64,000 nucleotides of DNA, from positions 1 to 64,000 of the forward strand of contig CANLIC010000006.1 in the NCBI GenBank assembly GCA_947491025.1, written 5' to 3'. This DNA comes from Myxococcales bacterium. GTDB lineage: Bacteria > Myxococcota_A > UBA9042. Shown here one piece after another: positions 17,685 through 26,220 of this stretch (positions are counted from its first letter, which is position 1; every line of letters starts with the position of its first letter). Position numbers and translations under genes: made by a program. Below the pieces are notes generated by a model that did no database searches, was not told where the DNA came from, and saw only the letters and a list, made by a program, of their open reading frames with translations.

Positions 17685-18848
17685 ATGGTCAGCCGCAGCC
17701 GCACCTTCCGCCACAGAGCCTTCCACCGCGCACCCGTCGGCGCGCCGCCCGGGACGCTCCAGGCTGCGGCCGACGCCCACGCCACGACGTTGGCGTTGAT
17801 CGCTTTTGACGGCGAGTCGCTGGTCGAGCGCTCAGGCAAGCTCGAAGACCTGGAGCCATTTCTGTCGGCCGGGCCGGGGCGGGCGGTGCGCTGGCTCGAC
17901 GTCACGGGCATTGGCAACACCGAGGTCATCGAGGCCGTCGGCCGCCGCTTCGGTCTCCACCCGCTGGCGATCGAAGACGTGGTGCACGTCCATCAGCGCG
18001 CCAAGGTTGAGGCCTTCCCCAACCACATCTTCGTGACGCTGCGGATGATCGAGCGCGCGCCGACGCCGGGCGGCCGCATCGAGACCGAGCAATTCAGCCT
18101 CTTCATCGGCGACGGCTGGCTGTTGACCTTTCAGGAGCGCCCGGGCGACGTCTTCGGTCCGGCGCGCGATCGGCTGCGGGCAGCGCGCGGCAAGATCCGC
18201 AACTCGGGCGCCGACTATCTGGCCTACCTGCTGCTCGACGCCATCGTCGACACCGCCTTTCCGGTGCTCGAGAGCTACGACCTCGAGCTCGACGTGCTCG
18301 AGGCCCGCATCGTCTCGGGCAACGACTCGGGCGTCGTCGCGGCCTTGCACCACGTCCGCGCCGACCTGATGCAGCTGCGGCGCGCCATCTGGCCGATGCG
18401 CGAGGCGATGGCGACGCTGGTTCGCGAAGAGGCGCCGCAGTTCAGCGACGAAACCCGGGTCTACCTTCGCGACTGCCATGACCACGCGGTGCAGCTGCTC
18501 GAGCTCGTCGAGTCGTGGCGTGAAATCTGCGCCAGCTTGATGGACCTGCACCTGTCGAGCGTCGGCCTGCGAACCAACGAGATCATGCGAATGCTGACGG
18601 TGATCTCGGTGTTGTTCATCCCGATGTCGTTCGTCACGGGCCTCTACGGCATGAACTTCGACCCGGCGGTCTCACCGTTCAACATGCCGGAGCTGCGCTG
18701 GGCGCTGGGCTATCCATTCGCGCTCTGTCTGATCGCGAGCATCGGCGGCGGCTTCTTCTTTTTCTTCCGTCGTCGCGGCTATCTGCGCCCGATCGAAGGC
18801 GCCCTGGCACCGCCGGGCAGCGGCCGCGGCGGCGAGACGCGCTCCTAG
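17685..18848 (+). CDS. corA: CorA-family magnesium/cobalt transport protein
   Basis: A 387-residue protein, slightly longer than typical CorA because of a 40-residue basic N-terminus. The cytoplasmic alpha/beta funnel and long helices occupy residues about 50-315; two transmembrane helices follow, the first ending in the selectivity motif YGMNF (near residue 325). CorA forms a pentameric channel for divalent metal entry. I chose the ATG at 17685; the alternative TTG at 17649 lies nearly on the preceding stop. No regulatory RNA is recognisable in the short leader. Confidence 0.93.
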   Translation: MVSRSRTFRHRAFHRAPVGAPPGTLQAAADAHATTLALIAFDGESLVERSGKLEDLEPFLSAGPGRAVRWLDVTGIGNTEVIEAVGRRFGLHPLAIEDVVHVHQRAKVEAFPNHIFVTLRMIERAPTPGGRIETEQFSLFIGDGWLLTFQERPGDVFGPARDRLRAARGKIRNSGADYLAYLLLDAIVDTAFPVLESYDLELDVLEARIVSGNDSGVVAALHHVRADLMQLRRAIWPMREAMATLVREEAPQFSDETRVYLRDCHDHAVQLLELVESWREICASLMDLHLSSVGLRTNEIMRMLTVISVLFIPMSFVTGLYGMNFDPAVSPFNMPELRWALGYPFALCLIASIGGGFFFFFRRRGYLRPIEGALAPPGSGRGGETRS

Positions 18849-18951
18849 CCGCCGCTCTCGACGCGCCCTTGATGCTGCGGGTGGCCCTCATCGGACGGGC
18901 TGTGTCCGAGCGGGCCTTGCACGCGGGCCTTGCGGCGCTACCCTGCCGGCG

Positions 18952-20331
18952 ATGGCTGACCGAGCTTCCGTTGAGTTGCGCTTCTTCGCCGGAACCCTCG
19001 AAGCGCGTGGCGCCGAGGCCGATCTGCTGGCCGTCCGCGACTTGCTGCACTTCGACCCTCGCACCGGCTGCCATCGGGCGCCGGCGGCGGCCTACCCGGC
19101 GGTGGTCCTCGGCCTGCGCGCCGCCGGCGTGCCGGTACAGGACGGGGCGCGGCGCTGGCAGCCGCTGACGCTCCGTGTGCGCGAGCCCAAGCCGCCGCGA
19201 CCCTATCAGCAGGCGGCGTTGCGCGGCTGGCAGGAGGCCGGCCGTCGCGGCGTCGTCGTGCTGCCGACCGGCGCCGGCAAGACCCTGGTCGCCGTGATGG
19301 CGATCGCCGACGTGCAGCGGCCGGCGCTGGTGGTGGCACCGACGCTGGAGCTGGTGCGCCAGTGGTCGGGCGTGCTGGCCAACGCCTTTGGCGTGCCGAT
19401 TGGCGTCGTCGGCGGCGGCGAGCACCGCGTCGAGGCGTTGACTGTGACGACCTACGACTCGGCCTGGATGCAGATGCCGCACCTGGGCGATCGCTTTGCG
19501 CTCTTGGTCTTCGACGAGGCCCACCACCTGCCGAGCGACGCTTACCAGTCGGCGGCGACGATGGCGCTGGCGCCCTACCGCCTCGGCCTGACGGCGACGC
19601 CCGAGCGCACCGACGGCCAGCACGAGCGCTACGACGACCTCTGCGGCCCCATCGTGCACCGCGCCGAAATCGTCGAGCTCTCCGGGCTCTGGCTCGCTGA
19701 CTACGACACCGAACGGGTGCTGGTCGACATGGACGACGACGAGCGGGCGCTCTTCGAGGAGGCGCGCGCCTGCTACCGCGGCTTCTGCGCCGACGCCGGC
19801 ATTCGCCTCGGCGAGCCCGACGGCTTCGCTCGCTTTCTGCGCTTGGGAGGCCGCAGCCCCGAGGGGCGCGAGGCGCTGGCGGCCTATCGCCTGCAGCGTC
19901 GCCTAGCATTCGGTTCGCGGGCCAAGCTGCGCCAGCTCAGCGAACTGCTGCACCGCTTCGCTCACGAGCCAACGCTCATTTTCACCGACGACAACGCCAC
20001 GGCGTACACCATCTCACGCAGCTTCTTGGTGCCCGTCATCACTCACCAGACGCGGCTGCGCGAACGGATCGAGCTGCTCGCCGGCTTGCGCAGCGGCCGC
20101 TACGGCGCCCTGGTCACCAGCCGGGTGCTCAACGAGGGCGTCGACGTGCCAGAGGCGGCGGTCGCGATCGTGGTCTCGGGCACCGGCACCGTGCGCGAGC
20201 ACGTGCAGCGGCTCGGCCGGGTGCTGCGCAAGGTGCCAGGCAAGCGAGCGCTGCTCGTCGAGCTGGTCAGCGCAGACACGGGCGAGACCCTCACCAGCGC
20301 GCGACGGAGAGATCACATTGCTTACCGCTGA
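18952..20331 (+). CDS. XPB-like superfamily 2 DNA helicase
   Basis: A 459-residue SF2 helicase of the archaeal-type XPB family. Residues about 1-75 correspond to the damage-recognition domain; RPYQQAAL (83-90) is the Q-motif region; Walker A is PTGAGKT with Lys110; the DEAH box is 188-191; GLTATPERTDG (212-222) is the XPB form of motif III; and motif VI is QRLGRVLRK near residue 422. XPB opens DNA around lesions in nucleotide excision repair. The next gene, a Bax1-like nuclease, begins 14 bases before this stop, reproducing the archaeal xpb-bax1 pair. Length fits archaeal XPB rather than the longer eukaryotic protein. Confidence 0.92.
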   Translation: MADRASVELRFFAGTLEARGAEADLLAVRDLLHFDPRTGCHRAPAAAYPAVVLGLRAAGVPVQDGARRWQPLTLRVREPKPPRPYQQAALRGWQEAGRRGVVVLPTGAGKTLVAVMAIADVQRPALVVAPTLELVRQWSGVLANAFGVPIGVVGGGEHRVEALTVTTYDSAWMQMPHLGDRFALLVFDEAHHLPSDAYQSAATMALAPYRLGLTATPERTDGQHERYDDLCGPIVHRAEIVELSGLWLADYDTERVLVDMDDDERALFEEARACYRGFCADAGIRLGEPDGFARFLRLGGRSPEGREALAAYRLQRRLAFGSRAKLRQLSELLHRFAHEPTLIFTDDNATAYTISRSFLVPVITHQTRLRERIELLAGLRSGRYGALVTSRVLNEGVDVPEAAVAIVVSGTGTVREHVQRLGRVLRKVPGKRALLVELVSADTGETLTSARRRDHIAYR

Positions 20332-21700
20332 CCTCGTGCCCGTGCGGCGGCGGGGCGACCTGCTGCACCTGCCGCGGCTCGACGCTGCCCGGCGCCGGCG
20401 CCTGGAGCCGCTGAGCGGCCTCGTCCACGCTCTGCTCGAGTCCCTGCGCGACCAGCCGCGCGGGGCGGTCGAAGCGGCGCTGCAGTCGATCGACATCGAG
20501 CCGACGGACCTGCTGCTGTGGCGAGGCCTCTGCAAGCTGGCGCTCGACGCCGCCACCTTCGAGGACGCCTTCGCCACCGACGATGGCGGCGGCGACGACG
20601 CAGCCGAGGTGGCCGGCGGCGATGAGACACGCGTCGATGCCGTCGCCCTGCGCGCCGCGCTGTTCAGCCGCGCTGCTGTGGCCCGGCGGACGGCCGGTGG
20701 CCGGGTCGGATTCGACCGCGACGCCATCGTCGAAGAGGTCGCCACCGACCTGGGGCTGACAGCGCCCGGGCTGGAGGCGCGCCTGTTCTGCGACCTGCCT
20801 GAGACCCACCTGCTGCGGGCGCAGGCCGACCACGACGCCGAGGCGCTGCTGCTTCGCTATGACCTCGGCTGCCAGCAAGCCGTGCTGCTGCGGGCGCTGC
20901 GGGTCGAGGTCGACGTGCATACCCGGGACGGCGCGGCGCTGCGGTCGCTTTTCCACTGGCTGAAGTTCCGACGGCTGCTCTGGCGCTGCGAGCGCCTGCC
21001 GCGGCCCGCATCGACGAATGGCGCACCAGTGCGGGCCGCGCCGCCGGCCGTGCGGCTGCAGATCGACGGCCCGGCCGCCATCTATGCCCAGTCGACCCGC
21101 TACGGCGTGCAGCTGGCGCAGCTGTTGCCGGCGCTCCAACGCTTTGAGCGCTGGCAGCTGCGCGCCGACTTGCGTTGGGGGCGTCAGCAGCCGCAGGCGC
21201 TGCGCTACACGCTCGAAGGCGGATCGGCGGCGACGCGCAGCCGCAGCCGCGGCGATGCAGGGGGCGGCGCGGCGGGTGACGCGGCGACGGCGGGAGCGAG
21301 TCCGGGGACGCCACCCGCCGTGGCCGACGAGGTGCAGCGCCTCTGCGACGATATCGAGCGGCTCGACGCCGGCTGGACCGCGCGGCCGAGCGCCGAGATC
21401 GAGGAAGTGCCCGGCCTCGGGGTCTTCGTCGCCGACTTGGAGCTCCAACGCGGCGATGGCGGCAGGGTCTGGGTCGAGATCATGGGCTTCTGGAGCCGCG
21501 ACGCGGTCTTTCAGCGCGCCGAGCTGCTGCGACGCGGCCTGGCTGTGCCCGTGCTGCTGCTGGCGAGCGAGCGGCTGCGGGTCGACGAGCGGGTGGTCGA
21601 TTCTGATAACGCTGCGTTGTTGTTGTACAAGGGCGTCATCTCAGGGAAGCGGGTGATCGCGGCGGCGGCGGCGCTCTTGGCAGGCCAAGCGGCGCCGTGA
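20318..21700 (+). CDS. Bax1-like nuclease (DUF790 family), partner of XPB
   Basis: A 460-residue DUF790 protein. TTG at 20318 preceded by GGAGAG is the likely start and overlaps the helicase gene by 14 bases. The family has an N-terminal XPB-binding region and a C-terminal PD-(D/E)XK-type nuclease fold. Here the latter is seen at about 365-430 with VFVADLELQ, then VWVEIMGFWSRD, the EI-x-GFW block typical of DUF790, then a strand VPVLLLASERL. In archaea Bax1 binds XPB and cuts near the opened bubble. The Lys usually found after the GFW block is replaced by Ala/Glu here. Insertions rich in Ala, Gly and Arg (about 300-340) are lineage-specific. Confidence 0.87.
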   Translation: MLTADLVPVRRRGDLLHLPRLDAARRRRLEPLSGLVHALLESLRDQPRGAVEAALQSIDIEPTDLLLWRGLCKLALDAATFEDAFATDDGGGDDAAEVAGGDETRVDAVALRAALFSRAAVARRTAGGRVGFDRDAIVEEVATDLGLTAPGLEARLFCDLPETHLLRAQADHDAEALLLRYDLGCQQAVLLRALRVEVDVHTRDGAALRSLFHWLKFRRLLWRCERLPRPASTNGAPVRAAPPAVRLQIDGPAAIYAQSTRYGVQLAQLLPALQRFERWQLRADLRWGRQQPQALRYTLEGGSAATRSRSRGDAGGGAAGDAATAGASPGTPPAVADEVQRLCDDIERLDAGWTARPSAEIEEVPGLGVFVADLELQRGDGGRVWVEIMGFWSRDAVFQRAELLRRGLAVPVLLLASERLRVDERVVDSDNAALLLYKGVISGKRVIAAAAALLAGQAAP

Positions 21701-21836
21701 GGGTGGGCGCTCCGCCGAGGCCCGCCGCGCTGGGTGCACCAGCGGGGTCGATGGCCGAAGGGCAGCGCGGCCGAGAGGTGCCGGCGCGGGGGCAGCCTCC
21801 CTGGAAAGGGCCGATGGCAAGTGCTACGGTTGAACG

Positions 21837-22337
21837 ATGGATGTGCTGCGGCGGCGCTCGCTTCGAGGCTTTTTCGGCGGGCTCGTGGCAGGCGCCCTCC
21901 TTGGCGCCTGCACGGGCGAAGTCGAGGCGCCGCCCACGGCCGCGATCTTCCCGGTTGAGGCGCCGACGACCTGGCGCGAGGTCCGCGACTGCCGGCACAG
22001 TCACGAGCATGAGTTGAATCATATCCGGGTGCTGGCAGATGACGCCGCCTACGACCCTTACCTGTTGTGGAACGCGCCGTTCCCCGTCGGCGCCACGCTC
22101 CTCAAGCTCGAGTACGACGACGCTGCCTGCAGCCACCTCATTCGCTACACCGCGATGAAGAAGCTGGCGAAGGGCAGCGACCTGGCGCGCGGCGACTGGC
22201 AGTGGCAGGCGGCCTCGCCTTCCCTGATCGTCGAGGAGCACGCCAAGGTCTCGCAGTGCGTAGGCTGCCACAAGGTCCATTGCCGCGAGGACAACAAGAC
22301 CGGGTTCGACCTGACGTGCGCCGAGGAGATCTTCTAG
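21837..22337 (+). CDS. Cytochrome P460-like lipoprotein
   Basis: A 166-residue lipoprotein (basic N-region, hydrophobic 12-22, lipobox LLGAC with Cys25). A single c-type haem motif CVGCH lies at 141-145 near the C-terminus, which, with the upstream HNHIRV-type strand and WQW region, matches the layout of cytochrome P460 and related haem lipoproteins. P460 proteins oxidise hydroxylamine or similar small molecules; in many bacteria related proteins serve as electron carriers or detoxify NO. The usual cross-linking Lys cannot be assigned by eye. Extra Cys residues at 52, 98, 149 and near the end may form disulfides. Confidence 0.7.
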   Translation: MDVLRRRSLRGFFGGLVAGALLGACTGEVEAPPTAAIFPVEAPTTWREVRDCRHSHEHELNHIRVLADDAAYDPYLLWNAPFPVGATLLKLEYDDAACSHLIRYTAMKKLAKGSDLARGDWQWQAASPSLIVEEHAKVSQCVGCHKVHCREDNKTGFDLTCAEEIF

Positions 22338-22362
22338 GCGCTCCGTTGGCGACGCGGCAGAC

Positions 22363-23673
22363 CTACAAGTAGACGATGCGGAACACGAAGTTGTAGGTGT
22401 CCGCGATGTAGAGGTTGCCGTCGGGGCCGACGGCGACGCCGTAGGGGCGGTCGAGTCGGGTCGCGGCCGCCGGGCTGCCCGCGGCGTCACGGCCGGCCTT
22501 GCCGCAGATGCCGGCGACGGTGTCGATGACGCCGTCAGGCTTCACGCGCCGGATGCAGTGGTTGCCGGTGTCGGCGATGAAGACAGTGCCGTCTTTGGCG
22601 ACCGCGACATCGCGCGGCGAGCGCAGCTTTGCGGCGTTGGCGGGGCCGCCGTCGCCAGCGAAGCCGCCGTCGTAAGTCGCGTCATAGGTCGCGGGGCCGC
22701 TGCCGGCAAACGTGGACACTTGGAGATCCTTGGTCATCTTGCGGATGCGGTGGTTGCCGCTGTCCGAGAGGTAAATTGCATCGTCAGCGTCGATGTCGAT
22801 GCGTCCGGCCGGCCCGGCTTCTTGGCCAAAGTAAGTAAACATTCTCGCGTCTTTGCCGATGCCGCCGTCGCCGGCGAACCCGCTCGGGCGCTTCGCTGGC
22901 TCGCCCTTGCACGCTGGGTCGCTGGCCGCGGCCTTGGCGCAGACCTTGCACACGGTCGCGCCCTTGTCGTCGGGGGCGCAGACCTTGACCTGGCTCTCGT
23001 CGATCCACTCCGGGCCGGGGCCAAAGATGGTGTGGATCGTGTTGTCGAGCTCGATGCGTCGCAGGCGCTGGTTGGCCTGGTCGGCGATGATCAGGCGGCC
23101 GAGGCTGTCGAAGACGGCGGCGACCGGCAGGTCGAGCACCGCCTTTTCGGCCGGCCCGCCGTCACCCCCATAGGAGCGCCCGCCTGTGCCGCAGAACGAC
23201 TTGATGGTGCCGGTCTGCAGGTTGACCCTGGCGACCTTGGAGTTGTGCCAAGCGCTCAGGACCAGATCGCCGGTCGGCGAGAACGAGATGTGGGTCGGGT
23301 GGTTGAGCCGCGTCTCGAGCGCTGGCCCGTCCGGAGCGTCGCCGAGTTCGCCCGTGCCAATGACGGTCTCAATGAGGCCAGCAGCGTTGACGCGGCGCAC
23401 CCGGTGGTTGTTCCAGTCGAGGACGTAGGGCAATCCATCGGGCCCGAACGTCAGGTCCTGCGGCCAGTAGAGCCGGCCCTGCAACGGCGTCACGCCATCT
23501 TTGCCGAGGCCGCTCTTGCCGAGACTGCCCATGAAGTCGCAGATGGTGCCCTTGGTCTTTTCGGCGCACGCGTCGACGGGGTCGGCCTCGCATGCGACCA
23601 AGGCGAGCCCGGCGGCGAGCGCGGCCAGGCGCGACAGTGGACGTGAAACGGCGGCGTTGGGCATGACGCGCAT
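22363..23673 (-). CDS. NHL-repeat beta-propeller lipoprotein
   Basis: A 436-residue lipoprotein. The ATG at 23673 follows a GGAGG and overlaps by one base (TGATG) the stop of the upstream NHL gene, so the two are coupled. The signal has lipobox ALVAC with Cys28. Six NHL repeats follow, each with the pattern LxxPxxVAxxxDGxxYIADxxNHxIRR; GFAGDGGP and VAG appear between blades. An inserted Cys-rich loop (CKVCAKAAASDPAC) lies mid-protein. NHL propellers bind proteins, glycans or nucleic acids; for secreted bacterial ones the ligand is unknown. The shared segment LDWNNHRVRR links it to two paralogues nearby. Confidence 0.88.
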   Translation of the reverse strand: MRVMPNAAVSRPLSRLAALAAGLALVACEADPVDACAEKTKGTICDFMGSLGKSGLGKDGVTPLQGRLYWPQDLTFGPDGLPYVLDWNNHRVRRVNAAGLIETVIGTGELGDAPDGPALETRLNHPTHISFSPTGDLVLSAWHNSKVARVNLQTGTIKSFCGTGGRSYGGDGGPAEKAVLDLPVAAVFDSLGRLIIADQANQRLRRIELDNTIHTIFGPGPEWIDESQVKVCAPDDKGATVCKVCAKAAASDPACKGEPAKRPSGFAGDGGIGKDARMFTYFGQEAGPAGRIDIDADDAIYLSDSGNHRIRKMTKDLQVSTFAGSGPATYDATYDGGFAGDGGPANAAKLRSPRDVAVAKDGTVFIADTGNHCIRRVKPDGVIDTVAGICGKAGRDAAGSPAAATRLDRPYGVAVGPDGNLYIADTYNFVFRIVYL

Positions 23674-24905
23674 CACTTGCCTCCGATGGTACCGATGACG
23701 CGGCGAATTCGATGGTTGTACGTGTCGACGATGAGCATCTCGCCCTTGACGTTGAAGCTGACGCCGATCGGCCGCCACAGCGACGCCTTGGCCGCCGGGC
23801 CAAAGTCGCCGGCGAAGGTGGCCTTGCCATCGCCCGCGACGGTGGTGATCGTCAGGGTATCGACGTCAAGTGCACGGATCCGATTGTTCTTTTCGTCTCC
23901 GATGTACAGGCGTCCGTCGGGCCCGAAGGTGATCTTACGCGGGTTGTTGAGCTTTGCCTCCGGCCCCTTGCCGCCATCGCCGCCGTAACCCGCCTCGCCG
24001 GTGCCAGCGATGGTCTCGACGGTCTGGGCCGCGAGGTCGACGCGACGAATCCGGTGGTTGAGCGTGTCGCTGATGTAGACCCGGCCCTTGGCGTCGACGG
24101 CGACCCATCCACCTGGCGGGGGGTTGCTGCCTTTGGGAAACGAAAACTTGGCCTCGAGCGGCTTGAGGCCGTCGCCGGCGAAGCCATCGCCCTTGACGGT
24201 GCCAGCGACGGTGTGGATGACGCCATCCTGGTCGATGTGGCGCACGACCTGGTTGCGCTGGTCGAGGATGTAGAGGCCGCCCTTGCCGTCTTTGGCCACC
24301 GCCTGCGGTTGGTCGAGTTGGGCGCCCTTGGCCGCGCCGCCGTCGCCCGCGTAGCCAGCGCCGCCGCCGACGACGACGTGCACGCGTCCGGTCAAAGGGT
24401 CGTACTTGCGCAGCTTGTGGTTGTGCCAGGCCACCAGCAGCAGGGAGCCGTCGTCCATCGGCACCAGCTGGGTCGGGTGGTTGAGGTTGACCAGCGTCCC
24501 GACGGCGCCCGCCGGCGTGAGGTCGCTGTGATCGTCCGGGCCGTCGCCCAAGGTGTCGCTGCCGACCACGGTCTGGAGCTTGTCGCCCTGCGCCTCGCGC
24601 ACCCGGTGATTGTTCCAGTCGATGACCCAGGTCCGGCCGTCGGGGTGGACGGCGACATCGATCGGCCAGTAGAGGTTCGACTCGAGCAGCGGGTTGCCGT
24701 CGCCGTCGAAGCCCGCCTCGCCATTGCCGATGACCGTGCAGATGGTGCCGTCGGCGCCCTCGCATGGACGCGGCGGCGTTGCCGGCGTCTCGGTATCGCA
24801 GGCGGCGAGGGCGGCGGCGGCGAGGGCGGCGAGGGTGGCGGCCCACCAACGCGCCGGCAGCCCCTTGCTCGCCGTCCGCTGCTGCGTCGTCTTGTGGCCT
24901 CGCAT
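23673..24905 (-). CDS. NHL-repeat beta-propeller lipoprotein
   Basis: A 410-residue lipoprotein with lipobox ALAAC (Cys36) and six NHL repeats covering about residues 55-405. Repeat motifs include VIDWNNHRVR, YISDTLNHRIRRVD and IVDTYNHRIRRV, with YAGDGG or FAGDG linkers. It is paralogous to the gene it overlaps downstream and to the plus-strand NHL gene at 26217. It is divergent from a further propeller lipoprotein. The tandem duplication suggests a multi-subunit or variable surface array, which is inference. Confidence 0.88.
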   Translation of the reverse strand: MRGHKTTQQRTASKGLPARWWAATLAALAAAALAACDTETPATPPRPCEGADGTICTVIGNGEAGFDGDGNPLLESNLYWPIDVAVHPDGRTWVIDWNNHRVREAQGDKLQTVVGSDTLGDGPDDHSDLTPAGAVGTLVNLNHPTQLVPMDDGSLLLVAWHNHKLRKYDPLTGRVHVVVGGGAGYAGDGGAAKGAQLDQPQAVAKDGKGGLYILDQRNQVVRHIDQDGVIHTVAGTVKGDGFAGDGLKPLEAKFSFPKGSNPPPGGWVAVDAKGRVYISDTLNHRIRRVDLAAQTVETIAGTGEAGYGGDGGKGPEAKLNNPRKITFGPDGRLYIGDEKNNRIRALDVDTLTITTVAGDGKATFAGDFGPAAKASLWRPIGVSFNVKGEMLIVDTYNHRIRRVIGTIGGK

Positions 24906-25077
24906 GGGCGCTCCTCTCTACGGCGGCGGTTGCCCTTGAGCGCCCGCAGTTGGCATCATCGGCGCGGGCCTTGGGGTTGGTCTCGGGTGGCGACGCTCCT
25001 CGCCTCGGCGGTAGCGCGACCTGGACAGGATGCGAGCTTGGGCCGCCCGTGTCAAGCGGGGTCCCGCGAGAAAAGCC

Positions 25078-26220
25078 ATGAAAGTCTTGAAGTTGTCCCA
25101 AGAAGCGACGCAGAGTTCCGGCAGCCACGGCATGTCGTGGCAGTCGTTTCGCATTGGAACACTGCTTGGCCTTGGCTGCGTCGCGCTGTGCACGGGATGG
25201 TTGGCGGGCTGCGATGGTGGCCAAGGCCCGGGGCCCAGCCCGCAGCCCGTCGCGTGGTCGACGATCATTGAGGACGACGAGTCTGGCGCCTTCTATTCGG
25301 TCTGGGGTAGCGGCCCTTCGGATGTCTGGATCGCCGGCGGCGAGGCCGGCAAGCCGTCGCTGCGGCATTTCGACGGCAAGGCCTGGAGCCGGCGCGACCC
25401 GCCGCTCGCGGCCAAGCTGCGTTGGGTGCACGGCGACGGCCTCGGCAAGGTGCTGGTGGTCGGGGATGGCGGCCAGGCGGCGCTCTACGACGGCAAGGCC
25501 TGGACGACGCTCACCACCGGCCACCCGGGCGCGGTGCTGTGGGGCACCTGGCTGCAGGCGGACGGCACCGGCTGGGCGGTCGGCGGCGCCGCGTCGGCCG
25601 TCGGTGAAGATCCCGGCCCCGACAAGCTGCTGCTGCTGCGCCGGCAGCCGGGCGCCACCAGCTTTGAGCCCGTCGCCCTCGGCGAGCGGACGAAGTGGCC
25701 CAAGTCATCGTCGTCGCAGCTCTTCAAGCTGTGGCGTGATGACGCTACGGGCAAGCTCTTCGCGGTCGGCGGCCGAGCCTACGTCGCCGCCAGCGGCGAC
25801 GGCGCCGGCTGGCAGGAGTCGTTCAGCGACAGCTCGGGCGCGCCACTCTTCACCGTCCACGGCCGCAGCGCGACCGACGTCTGGGCGGTCGGCGGGGCCA
25901 TCGGCGCCATCTTGGTGCGCTTCGACGGCAAGGGCTGGCAGCCCGAGGCTCTACCCGAGGACGTGCCGTTCGTGGTGCAGGGCGTGTTCGTCCACCCCGA
26001 CGGACGGATCGACGTGGCGGGCGAGCACGGCTTCACCGCGCGACGGGCGACGGGCGGCACCTGGACCTCCGCGTCGATTCTAACGGCAGCGAACCTGCAC
26101 GCGGTCTTCCATGACGGCAAACGGACTTGGACCGTCGGCGGCGACATCGCCATCGACAAGACGCAGCACCTCGGCGCCATCTTCTGCGATGACCCGACGG
26201 TGCCGGCGATCACGCCGTGA
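25078..26220 (+). CDS. Beta-propeller lipoprotein (BNR/Kelch-like)
   Basis: A 380-residue predicted lipoprotein; lipobox LAGC with Cys45 if the ATG at 25078 is used. The later ATG at 25132 would leave a signal of normal length, so the start is uncertain; neither has a strong ribosome site. The body has repeated blades with motifs such as SVWGSGPSDVWIAGG and VHGRSATDVWAVGGAIGAI, a form frequent in secreted proteins of Myxococcota, and G-K-W or DGKAW turns. Ligand unknown. Its stop overlaps the GTG of the next NHL gene (GTGA). Confidence 0.8.
   Translation: MKVLKLSQEATQSSGSHGMSWQSFRIGTLLGLGCVALCTGWLAGCDGGQGPGPSPQPVAWSTIIEDDESGAFYSVWGSGPSDVWIAGGEAGKPSLRHFDGKAWSRRDPPLAAKLRWVHGDGLGKVLVVGDGGQAALYDGKAWTTLTTGHPGAVLWGTWLQADGTGWAVGGAASAVGEDPGPDKLLLLRRQPGATSFEPVALGERTKWPKSSSSQLFKLWRDDATGKLFAVGGRAYVAASGDGAGWQESFSDSSGAPLFTVHGRSATDVWAVGGAIGAILVRFDGKGWQPEALPEDVPFVVQGVFVHPDGRIDVAGEHGFTARRATGGTWTSASILTAANLHAVFHDGKRTWTVGGDIAIDKTQHLGAIFCDDPTVPAITP

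Noticed and set aside
23712..25271. 519-residue plus-strand open frame across the NHL genes
   Set aside because: Val/Asp/Ala-rich mirror of the repeated NHL coding sequence; no ribosome site and no domain.
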